Origin: Candidatus Moraniibacteriota bacterium
GTDB taxonomy: Bacteria > Patescibacteriota > Minisyncoccia > Moranbacterales > UBA2206
Direction of reading: 5' to 3'
Assembly: GCA_026396205.1 (NCBI GenBank)
Contig: JAPLXF010000034.1
Location: 1-13,677, forward strand
Length of the DNA stretch: 13,677 bases
Position 1 is the first letter of the stretch. Each line of letters begins with the position of its first letter. Shown here in pieces: positions 1 to 5,353 of the stretch. The notes under the pieces were generated by a model. It made no database searches. It worked only from the letters and a program-made list of their open reading frames with translations, and had not been told where the DNA came from. A program made the position numbers and the translations under genes.

Positions 1-1376
1 AGGAGCTGATTTTGGATTCCAAAAAGAAATCCGTCCAGATTTTAGAGGAAGCCAAGAAGAGGGAAGCCGACCGCGAAAGCCAAATTATGCGTTTGGAAGA
101 GCGCTTAAGCAAGCGGGAGGAATTTTTGGACCGGAAAATGGACGAGTTGGAAAAAGGCCGGGACATTTTGGAAAAGAAGGTGGTGGAAATAAAGCAGATG
201 AAAAAAGACGCGGAGGAGACTCGCCGGCAAGAGTTGAAACGGCTGGAAAAAATCGCCGGCTTTTCCAAAGAAGACGCCAAAAAAGTACTGTTGCAATTAA
301 CGGAAGAAGAAAACCGGGACCTGATTGCCAAAAAAATGAAAGTTTTGGAAAAAGAAGGGCGCGAAGAATTGGATAAAAAAGCCAAAGATATAATGACGCA
401 GGCCATCCAGAAATACGGCGGCACGCACTCGGCTGAAATTACCACCTCAACAGTCAGCATTGCTTCGGACGAACTCAAGGGCCGGATTATCGGGCGGGAA
501 GGCCGAAATATTAAAGCGCTGGAAAAATTGACCGGTATTGAAATTATCGTGGATGATACTCCGGAAGCCATCGTAGTTTCCGGTTTTAATCCGGTGCGCC
601 GGGAAATCGCTAGAATTGCCATTGAAAAATTAGTAGCCGACGGCCGGATCCATCCGACCAAAATTGAAGAAGCGGTGGAATACGCTAAAAAAGAAATTGA
701 AAATAAAATCCGGGAAGCCGGCGAGGCGGCCGTGTTTGATGTGGGAGTGGCCGGACTGGATCCGAAATTAATCCGGGTTTTGGGCCGGTTGCGCTATCGC
801 ACCAGCTATGGCCAGAATGTCCTGCTCCATTCTTTGGAAGTGGCCCATTTGTCGGGAGCGCTGGCGGCTGAACTGGGCGCGGATGTGCCTTTAGCTAAAA
901 AAGCCGGGCTCTTGCACGACATCGGCAAAGCGGTGGATCATGAAGTGGAAGGCACGCATGTGGAAATCGGCATTAAAATTTTGCAAAAATTCAATATCGG
1001 CAAAGAAATTATCGATGCGATGAAATCCCACCACGAAGATTATCCTTTTGAAACTCCGGAGTCTATCATTATTGCGGCGGCCGACGCCATTTCAGCCTCT
1101 CGTCCGGGCGCCCGAAAAGATACTTTGGAAGATTATCTGAAGCGCTTGGGAGAATTGGAAGAAGTGGCCAATGCTTTTGAAGGCGTGGAAAAAACTTACG
1201 CTATCCAGGCCGGCCGGGAAATCCGAGTCTTTGTAAAGCCGGAACAAATCGACGACTTGGCAGCTATGAAACTTTCCCGAGCCATTGCCGATAAAATCGA
1301 ACAAGATCTTAAATATCCGGGCGAAATCAAAGTTAATGTCATCCGGGAAACGCGGGCGACGGAAGTAGCGCGGTAG
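1..1376 (+). CDS. rny: Ribonuclease Y, 5' end cut by window edge
   Basis: Membrane-associated endoribonuclease that starts mRNA decay. The reading frame is open to the first base (GAG CTG ATT before a TTG at 12), so the missing N-terminal transmembrane anchor probably lies outside the window and the TTG is not the start. Numbering from that TTG, residues 1-130 are a charged coiled coil. A KH domain follows, with a GRIIGREGRNIKALE core at about 157-171. An HD domain carries H273 (LLHSLEVAH), the metal-binding H302-D303 (HDIGK) and a downstream AADAISASRPGAR segment. The C-terminal YPGEIKVNVIRETRA is typical of the family. The 454 visible residues fit a protein normally a little over 500 long. 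A strong terminator follows, so this is the last gene of its unit. Confidence 0.97.
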   Translation, partial: ELILDSKKKSVQILEEAKKREADRESQIMRLEERLSKREEFLDRKMDELEKGRDILEKKVVEIKQMKKDAEETRRQELKRLEKIAGFSKEDAKKVLLQLTEEENRDLIAKKMKVLEKEGREELDKKAKDIMTQAIQKYGGTHSAEITTSTVSIASDELKGRIIGREGRNIKALEKLTGIEIIVDDTPEAIVVSGFNPVRREIARIAIEKLVADGRIHPTKIEEAVEYAKKEIENKIREAGEAAVFDVGVAGLDPKLIRVLGRLRYRTSYGQNVLLHSLEVAHLSGALAAELGADVPLAKKAGLLHDIGKAVDHEVEGTHVEIGIKILQKFNIGKEIIDAMKSHHEDYPFETPESIIIAAADAISASRPGARKDTLEDYLKRLGELEEVANAFEGVEKTYAIQAGREIRVFVKPEQIDDLAAMKLSRAIADKIEQDLKYPGEIKVNVIRETRATEVAR

Positions 1377-1386
1377 AATTACATAA

Positions 1387-1418
1387 CCCCGAATAGCAGA
1401 GCAGGGCTCGCTACGGGG
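1387..1418 (+). repeat. REP-like hairpin 1 (CCCCG...CGGGG)
   Basis: An imperfect hairpin just after rny. CCCCG pairs with CGGGG at the base, TAGC with GCTA, and GAGC with GCTC around an AGG loop. The only irregularities are two bulges on the 5' arm (AA at 1392-1393, A at 1398). The 3' arm is uninterrupted and ends in CTACGGGG. Base, bulge placement and loop match the hairpins at 2038 and 2083. Confidence 0.7.
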
Positions 1419-1452
1419 CAAGCACATAACACGGAACAATAAATTAGCAACT

Positions 1453-1485
1453 AAAATCCCGCTTTTTTAAAAGGCGGGATTTTTT
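1453..1485 (+). terminator. Rho-independent terminator of rny
   Basis: ATCCCGC (1456-1462) pairs with GCGGGAT (1474-1480). The stem extends inward through T/A pairs and outward through A/T pairs, and ends in a run of T. The flanking A and T runs could let it work in both directions. Confidence 0.9.
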
Positions 1486-1494
1486 GTAAGCTGT

Positions 1495-1524
1495 GCCCCG
1501 TTAGAGAAATTTCTCTAACGGGGC
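1495..1524. repeat. Perfect 30-bp palindrome of the CCCCG/CGGGG family
   Basis: Two 15-base arms (1495-1509 and 1510-1524) are exact reverse complements with no spacer. The ends are the GCCCCG/CGGGGC shared by the neighbouring hairpins, and the interior is GTTAGAGAAA. There is no T-run, so it is not a normal terminator. A perfect DnaA-box 9-mer (TTATCCACA on the - strand, 1525-1533) abuts it directly. Confidence 0.8.
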
Positions 1525-1538
1525 TGTGGATAACTTAT

Positions 1539-1568
1539 TTGCTTTATTTAAAGCAAAGATAGTAGAAT
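1539..1568 (+). promoter_or_regulatory. Predicted promoter of the HU gene, overlapping an 8-bp inverted repeat
   Basis: TTGCTT (1539-1544), 18 nt, then TAGAAT (1563-1568). Inverted repeats TTTGCTTT (1538-1545) and AAAGCAAA (1550-1557), with a 4-nt gap, cover the -35 region and could be an operator. The start would fall near 1575, giving a leader of about 70 nt that contains the hairpin at 1595. Confidence 0.5.
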
Positions 1569-1594
1569 AGTAAAGTCGAGGTAAAAAAATAAAA

Positions 1595-1625
1595 CCCCGT
1601 AAAATCCCTAGGTGGGACCACGGGG
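1595..1625 (+). repeat. CCCCGT/ACGGGG hairpin in the HU 5' leader
   Basis: CCCCGT (1595-1600) pairs with ACGGGG (1620-1625). An inner TCCC (1605-1608) pairs with GGGA (1614-1617) around TAGGT. It carries the same terminal hexamer as the other hairpins here. It lies between the predicted transcription start and the ribosome binding site (AGGTG, 1637-1641) of the HU gene, so it could affect translation or mRNA stability. Confidence 0.55.
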
Positions 1626-1647
1626 CAAGAAGAAAGGCAGGTGAATT

Positions 1648-1929
1648 ATGGCCAATGTAAACAAAGACGCACTCGTTGACGCGATTGCCATTAAAAACAA
1701 TCAGTCCAAGAAGGATGTGGAAATGGTGATTGAAGCGATGATGGAAGAAATTACCCGGGTGATTAACTCGGGCGATAAAGTAACTCTCACCGGTTTCGGC
1801 ACTTTTAGAGTATCCAACCGCGCGGCTCGCGAAGGCATCAACCCGCAGACCAAGGCGAAAATCCAGATTCCAGCAATGAAAGTTCCCAAATTCACCGCCG
1901 GCAAAGCTTTGAAAGAAGCGGTTAAATAG
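1648..1929 (+). CDS. hup: HU-family histone-like DNA-binding protein
   Basis: Nucleoid protein of 93 residues, the usual HU length. It bends DNA without strong sequence preference as a dimer. The HU signature is clear: the helical N-terminal dimerisation half, then GFGTF at about 50-54, the flexible DNA-binding arm with REGINPQTK, and the C-terminal FTAGKALKEAVK. ATG at 1648 is chosen because an AGGTG ribosome binding site lies 6 nt upstream, one of the few clear ones in the window, and because the protein starts exactly where HU proteins start. It is a single-gene unit with a predicted promoter at 1539-1568, a leader hairpin and a strong stem-loop after the stop. IHF belongs to the same superfamily, but nothing here favours it. 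Confidence 0.96.
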   Translation: MANVNKDALVDAIAIKNNQSKKDVEMVIEAMMEEITRVINSGDKVTLTGFGTFRVSNRAAREGINPQTKAKIQIPAMKVPKFTAGKALKEAVK

Positions 1930-1951
1930 CTTCAAATATATTAAACGATAG

Positions 1952-1982
1952 CGGCAAAACCCCCGTCTTGGGGGTTTTGCCG
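1952..1982 (+). terminator. Stem-loop after the HU gene
   Basis: A perfect 13-bp stem: CGGCAAAACCCCC (1952-1964), loop GTCTT, GGGGGTTTTGCCG (1970-1982). The T4 lies inside the stem and no long T tail follows, so termination efficiency is uncertain. It may act mainly as a 3'-end stabiliser. Confidence 0.6.
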
Positions 1983-2037
1983 TCCTCATTGACTGCTCTA
2001 TTTTATCGGGTTATTATCAGAAGTAACGGGGTATCGT

Positions 2038-2067
2038 CCCAGTAGGAAAGCAGGGCTTCCTACGGGG
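2038..2067 (+). repeat. REP-like hairpin 2 (GTAGGAA...TTCCTACGGGG)
   Basis: CCC[a]GTAGGAA[a]GC, loop AGG, GCTTCCTACGGG. The 5' arm has single-base bulges at 2041 and 2049; the 3' arm is uninterrupted and ends in CTACGGGGTAAA. The loop (AGG) and the loop-proximal A bulge match hairpin 1. A further isolated ACGGGGT lies just upstream at 2026-2032. Confidence 0.7.
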
Positions 2068-2082
2068 TAAATGCAATGGTAG

Positions 2083-2115
2083 CCCCGGTAGCAAAACTTT
2101 CAGTTTGCTACGGGG
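2083..2115 (+). repeat. REP-like hairpin 3 (CCCCGgTAGCAAA...TTTGCTACGGGG)
   Basis: CCCCG[g]TAGCAAA[a]CT, loop TTC, AGTTTGCTACGGGG. Bulges at 2088 and 2096 fall at the same two places on the 5' arm as in hairpin 1. It is followed by TAAAC, close to the TAAAT after hairpin 2. Its 3' arm lies 28 nt before tRNA-Pro, and its TTGCTA could serve as a weak -35 for that tRNA. Confidence 0.7.
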
Positions 2116-2143
2116 TAAACACGCATAGGATAAAAATAAATAA

Positions 2144-2214
2144 CGGGGTGTTGTGTAATGGTAGCGCGCTTGGTTTGGGACCAAGTAGTCAGAGTTCGAG
2201 TCTCTGCACCCCGA
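2144..2214 (+). tRNA. tRNA-Pro(TGG)
   Basis: Acceptor CGGGGTG pairs with CACCCCG (2207-2213), followed by discriminator A2214. The D arm holds GGTAG. The anticodon arm is CTTGG-TTTGGGA-CCAAG, giving anticodon TGG. A 4-nt variable loop precedes the T arm CAGAG-TTCGAGT-CTCTG. The 3' CCA is not encoded (the bases after A are CTA). The 5' C1 is typical of tRNA-Pro. Confidence 0.96.
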
Positions 2215-2220
2215 CTATCG

Positions 2221-2321
2221 GAAATTTACAATTTTCAATTTACAATTTACAATAAATTTACAATTTTATAATTTTCAAATTAAATTTTCAATGAAAATTG
2301 ATAATTGGTAATTGAAAATTA
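2221..2321. repeat. AT-rich CAATTTAC/CAATTTTC repeats with inverted arms
   Basis: This spacer between the two tRNAs has tandem variants of CAATTTAC and CAATTTTC on the left and their reverse complements (GAAAATTG, GTAATTG) on the right. For example TAATTTTCAA (2269-2278) is the exact reverse complement of TTGAAAATTA (2312-2321). It has no coding potential. I recall such degenerate repeats from other Patescibacteria intergenic regions, but that is from memory. Confidence 0.55.
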
Positions 2322-2327
2322 TCGCAG

Positions 2328-2402
2328 GCGGGTATCGTATAACGGTTATTATATAAGTTTTCCAAACTTAGGACGGGGGTCCGACTCCCCCTACCCGCTC
2401 CA
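2328..2402 (+). tRNA. tRNA-Gly(TCC) with a variant T-loop
   Basis: Acceptor GCGGGTA pairs with TACCCGC (2392-2398), then discriminator T2399 and an encoded CCA (2400-2402). The anticodon arm TAAGT-TTTCCAA-ACTTA gives anticodon TCC. The D arm has GG in its loop and a short stem with a G-T closing pair. The T stem GGGGG/CCCCC encloses TCCGACT, so position 55, nearly always T (pseudouridine), is C. Unlike the neighbouring tRNA-Pro it encodes CCA. Confidence 0.93.
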
Positions 2403-2416
2403 AAAAAATAAGACCT

Positions 2417-2443
2417 TTGACTCAATTTACTCTATGGTATAAT
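2417..2443 (+). promoter_or_regulatory. Predicted promoter P1 of the hicBA-like operon
   Basis: TTGACT (2417-2422) with an extended -10 TGG-TATAAT (2435-2443). The spacer is short (15 nt), but the TGn extension compensates. An overlapping second TATAAT (2443-2448) shares the last T. Confidence 0.55.
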
Positions 2444-2472
2444 ATAATAAACTAAGAAAGGTAATTATATTG

Positions 2473-2481
2473 TGGTATAAT
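2473..2481 (+). promoter_or_regulatory. Predicted promoter P2 of the hicBA-like operon (extended -10)
   Basis: TGG-TATAAT repeats the extended -10 of P1, 38 bp further on and 31 nt before the ATG at 2513. No good -35 is seen. Tandem promoters in front of a toxin-antitoxin pair fit autoregulation, but no clear operator palindrome is visible. Confidence 0.5.
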
Positions 2482-2512
2482 AAAAAATAGAGTATTAAGT
2501 TAGAATAAAAAA

Positions 2513-2890
2513 ATGAGAAAATTAATAAGGAAAATTAAGAATTATTTTTTTCCTGTGCGCCTATCTCAGGAAGCGCTGGAGGCTTATTATTATAAGTTGC
2601 CAGAAAAAATTACTGTGGAGTGGAAAAGAGATGGGAATTTTATTATTGGTGAAGTTAACGCTAATGAAAAAAAATTTATTACTCAAGGAAAATCATCCGA
2701 TGATTTTGTAAGAATGGTTAATGATGCAATTTATACTGTATATGAGATTCCTCTAGACTACATTGATGCTATAAATAAGATGAAAGCATATAGTCCCAAA
2801 ATAGATGAAAGAAAAAGACTAGATGATCTGAAAATAAAAGGAAATATAATTCTTTTAAACAAAAATAAACAGTCTGTGCAAACAGCATAA
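2513..2890 (+). CDS. HicB-like antitoxin
   Basis: 125 residues. Residues 31-80 fit the HicB partial-RNase-H fold: a beta strand (KITVEWKRD), a second strand (FIIGEVNANEKKF), ITQG, then a helix (SSDDFVRMVNDAIYTVY). The order strand - strand - TQG - DDF helix is the family pattern. In HicAB systems HicB neutralises the mRNA-interferase HicA and often represses the operon. No recognisable DNA-binding domain is seen; the C-terminal 45 residues are Lys-rich and unassigned, and the N-terminus is basic. The partner gene follows 11 nt downstream. The gene is strikingly AT-rich compared with rny and hup. It has two predicted extended -10 promoters and no Shine-Dalgarno. Family identification is by motif pattern only. 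Confidence 0.65.
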   Translation: MRKLIRKIKNYFFPVRLSQEALEAYYYKLPEKITVEWKRDGNFIIGEVNANEKKFITQGKSSDDFVRMVNDAIYTVYEIPLDYIDAINKMKAYSPKIDERKRLDDLKIKGNIILLNKNKQSVQTA

Positions 2891-2901
2891 GCATAAAAGT
2901 G

Positions 2902-3150
2902 ATGGGCGAGTATGCAAACATAAAATCAAAGCAATTCGTAAGATTGTTGAAATGGCTTCAAAGAACAAAAGGAATTGAATGTTATGACGGTGGCAGACAT
3001 AACTACAAAATTAAAGTTATTCATACAGGTAAAACTTATCCAATACCAAGCAGCCATAGAGAAATCAATAAACATATAGTTAAAGCGTTTATGGAGTGGC
3101 TTGTTGAGCAGGATGTTTGTACTAAAAAAGAATTTGACAGACATCTGTAA
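2902..3150 (+). CDS. HicA-like mRNA interferase toxin
   Basis: A basic protein of 82 residues with the small dsRBD-like HicA layout: N-terminal helix (SKQFVRLLKWLQRTKG), a strand, GGRHNYKI with the candidate catalytic H33, a hairpin (KVIHTGKTYPIPS), and a C-terminal helix (HIVKAFMEWLVEQ). HicA cleaves mRNAs and arrests growth until bound by HicB. The gene lies 11 nt after the HicB-like gene in the same AT-rich block. The usual order is toxin first; here the antitoxin is first. An in-frame GTG at 2899 would add one residue. ATG 2902 is preferred as the stronger codon; neither has a ribosome binding site. No convincing terminator follows. Confidence 0.7.
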   Translation: MGEYANIKSKQFVRLLKWLQRTKGIECYDGGRHNYKIKVIHTGKTYPIPSSHREINKHIVKAFMEWLVEQDVCTKKEFDRHL

Positions 3151-3190
3151 TAATTGTTGTAACTGCTCTAGGGCTGTTTTTTATTTTATG

Positions 3191-3224
3191 AAATCCTTGA
3201 TTTTAAAGGGGAAAGTGGTAAGCT
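3191..3224 (+). repeat. 34-bp direct repeat, copy A; carries a predicted promoter
   Basis: Identical over 34 bp to 8480-8513. It contains TTGATT (3197-3202), 16 nt, and TG-G-TAAGCT (3216-3224), a plausible sigma-70 promoter with extended -10. The identity ends exactly at the last base of the -10. The ATG at 3253 follows 28 nt later, against 29 nt in copy B, and the leaders remain loosely similar (AGAT then ATTTAA). This favours a shared promoter/leader over a random repeat. Confidence 0.75.
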
Positions 3225-3252
3225 GGAGAAGATTTGAATTTAATTTGAATAA

Positions 3253-3327
3253 ATGTCTAAGAAGGCAAAAATAAGCATAATTTTAGGGGCAGTCATTTTG
3301 GCTGTTTTTTTTGTTTTAAGCTTTTAA
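3253..3327 (+). CDS. 24-codon hydrophobic ORF, probably the displaced N-terminus of the next gene
   Basis: It encodes MSKKAKI, a hydrophobic segment, then FVLSF and TAA: a typical basic-then-hydrophobic membrane insertion signal. Its ATG sits 28 nt after the 34-bp promoter repeat, the same geometry as the real start at 8543. Skipping one T in the TTTT at 3322-3325 would join it to the frame of the downstream metallopeptidase, which is open from 3320 but has no ATG, GTG or TTG until 3416. A weak stem followed by T8 (CAGTC-ATTTT-GGCTG, about 3291-3313) lies inside it. It could instead be a leader peptide. Confidence 0.45.
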   Translation: MSKKAKISIILGAVILAVFFVLSF

Positions 3328-3415
3328 TTTTAATGATATAAAAGAATCAACACAAGAAATAAATAAAAAATTTCTTTGGAAAACCATTTTAATATGGATA
3401 GTAGGAATATGGGCA

Positions 3416-5335
3416 GTGTTAACTCTTGTAAGTGCTGGTGTTGTATTATGGCTCTCTTATACTAGGAGCACAGAAATAACTGTTGTGCATTTTTACACCT
3501 GGACGCTTGCATTTATTGTGATTCTAATATTATGGATATTGAAATACAGTAAAGTGAGGGATTTTAGACAGAAAAATATACAAGTTAGAGTTATATGGAA
3601 GAGAATAATGAATAAATTTAAATTTAAAAAAACCAAAGAGATAAAGGAAGAACAAATAAATATAAAAAACAAAAAAATCTCACTGTCTTTTCTTGTTTTT
3701 TACTTTATCACATCATTTGTTTTTTTTACCTACACAGCTATATACAAACTGAATACTTATTTTATCGGGAAAAGTGTCTTTGCTAGTTATTATTTATTAC
3801 AGTTTCAATTTATAAAAAATATTAAAATATGGTTACTTTCTTTTGCGGTATTATCTCTGATTTTCTTAGGAATATATATAAAAACTTATATTAAAAATGG
3901 ATCATTTAAAAAACTTTTCATTTTTTATTTAGCAATAATCTTTATTTCCATATTAGGGTTTAACTTTGCCTACTTAGGAATGCGGGCTTTTGCCTTAGGC
4001 GATGTATTTATAGAAAGAATAAAAATAAACAAAAATCATAAAGCGGAAAATGTTTATTGGGATACCAATGAAATCGTAGACAAACTAAAAAATCAAAATG
4101 AACCTCCTAAAATAGTAAAAGGTGAAGATAATACAACTAAACAAATAATACTTATTGTTTTAAATACTAAAAACAGAGATTCTTTTTACAAACAGCAGGT
4201 TTTATCGGCTACCCTAAACTTCTTTTCTCCTAAAATAATAGCCCTAGGCGATCCAGCTTTTGTTATAGCAGAAAGTAATCTAGTAATTAAAAAGTTTGAT
4301 ATAGATGCTCTGGAAACAATCACTCCAACACTGGCTAAATTAATGGTGGAAAAAGAAACAGACCAAAGATATATAAAAAATAATCCAGGTATGCACTTAA
4401 TGGGTAGAGAAGAGTATAACAAATTTCGCGAAGATCAGATAAATGAGGCTATCGCAGAGATTGATGCGAAACTAGTTAAAGTAAACAATGCAGTGAAAGC
4501 ATTTTCTTCAGCAGTTGCATATGATAAGGGACAGATAAATTATAATATAGGGATGGCAAACTCAATGATCTCACAAGGAGTCACTGCATATATAAGCTGT
4601 AAAAATCAAACAACATGCATCCGGTACTATTCTCCAAGGACTTGTTATATTTATGGTGTTTATACTAACTACTCCTATGAATGTGGCTCTTGGCAATGCG
4701 ATTGGCAACCATTATATACTGAGTCATATTGCTCAAGTCAAAGGGATTTTTATTATAATTTAGCTGACGACTACACTGGTCGGGCTAACGGCTGGCAACC
4801 CCAATTACAATCCGATCAATATGACATTCCTTTTGAGTTAGGGTTATTTGAACCACCAAATAACATAAAAATAGCAGTCGATTCTACAAAAATAGAAACA
4901 TTAGCGGATTATTTTGAAACATCTGTTCATGAGTATTTTCATTATACAAGTTATGTTTCTGAAGAAAGTAGCTTGCCAACATTTTTTGAAGAAGGACTGA
5001 CAGAATATTTTGCTAGAAAAGCTATAAAAGATTCAATGGGTATTGAAACTTATGAAGGTTATCCATTAATTGTTAAAGTTATTGGGAGGATGATGGAAAA
5101 AATACCGGAAAAAGATTTTCAAGATATATATTTTACAAAGAGTGCCAATTTATTAGCAAGCACGCTTGATAATGCTTTTGGAAAGGATTTTTCTAAAAAT
5201 AATGAATTATATTTTGAGTTTATTAAATATATTCCTCAAAAAGATGCTTTAGATATAACCAATAAAATGCTAGATAAAATAGGGGTTCAGAAATTAACCG
5301 AGGATGATTTATTTAGTAAAAGTAGCGAGTTTTAA
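3416..5335 (+). CDS. Polytopic membrane protein with a C-terminal zinc metallopeptidase domain
   Basis: 639 residues as read from GTG 3416. Hydrophobic segments lie at about 1-14, 25-44, 87-110, 136-156 and 167-190. A long, probably extracytoplasmic part follows, with six clustered cysteines (395, 401, 410, 423, 428, 439) in a Tyr-rich stretch. HEYFH at 505-509 plus EEGLTEYF with E526 as third ligand gives the gluzincin pattern HExxH-(16)-E, so a zinc-dependent peptidase is likely; the substrate is unknown. The start is doubtful. GTG 3416 falls inside a hydrophobic stretch, and the frame continues upstream to 3320 with sensible residues (about 15 polar, then ILIWIVGIWAV). The original start is probably the ATG at 3253, separated by a 1-nt frameshift. 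The gene is very AT-rich, and a tail-anchored small protein follows after 18 nt. Confidence 0.75.
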   Translation: MLTLVSAGVVLWLSYTRSTEITVVHFYTWTLAFIVILILWILKYSKVRDFRQKNIQVRVIWKRIMNKFKFKKTKEIKEEQINIKNKKISLSFLVFYFITSFVFFTYTAIYKLNTYFIGKSVFASYYLLQFQFIKNIKIWLLSFAVLSLIFLGIYIKTYIKNGSFKKLFIFYLAIIFISILGFNFAYLGMRAFALGDVFIERIKINKNHKAENVYWDTNEIVDKLKNQNEPPKIVKGEDNTTKQIILIVLNTKNRDSFYKQQVLSATLNFFSPKIIALGDPAFVIAESNLVIKKFDIDALETITPTLAKLMVEKETDQRYIKNNPGMHLMGREEYNKFREDQINEAIAEIDAKLVKVNNAVKAFSSAVAYDKGQINYNIGMANSMISQGVTAYISCKNQTTCIRYYSPRTCYIYGVYTNYSYECGSWQCDWQPLYTESYCSSQRDFYYNLADDYTGRANGWQPQLQSDQYDIPFELGLFEPPNNIKIAVDSTKIETLADYFETSVHEYFHYTSYVSEESSLPTFFEEGLTEYFARKAIKDSMGIETYEGYPLIVKVIGRMMEKIPEKDFQDIYFTKSANLLASTLDNAFGKDFSKNNELYFEFIKYIPQKDALDITNKMLDKIGVQKLTEDDLFSKSSEF

Positions 5336-5353
5336 ATTTTTAATTTTAAAAGT

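Noticed and set aside
1525..1533. Replication origin suggested by a perfect DnaA box near hup
   Set aside because: Only one box, no cluster, no AT-rich unwinding region with iterons and no dnaA/dnaN nearby. A single 9-mer can occur by chance.
1501..1989. 162-codon minus-strand ORF across hup
   Set aside because: It crosses the HU gene, two hairpins and a terminator; clearly a shadow frame.
1387..2115. CRISPR array
   Set aside because: The repeats are hairpins of differing sequence with irregular spacing and no uniform spacers; no cas genes are present.
2104..2131. Promoter for tRNA-Pro (TTGCTA ... TAGGAT)
   Set aside because: The spacer is only 15 nt, the -10 is poor and the -35 lies inside a hairpin arm; mentioned only as a possibility under the hairpin.
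2144..2402. tRNA-mediated integration site for the AT-rich block
   Set aside because: No repeat of the tRNA 3' end was seen downstream and no integrase lies in the window.
3160..3186. Terminator after the hicA-like gene (CTGCTCTAGGGCTG then T6)
   Set aside because: The only pairings are 3-4 bp with wobbles and a very small loop, too weak to call.
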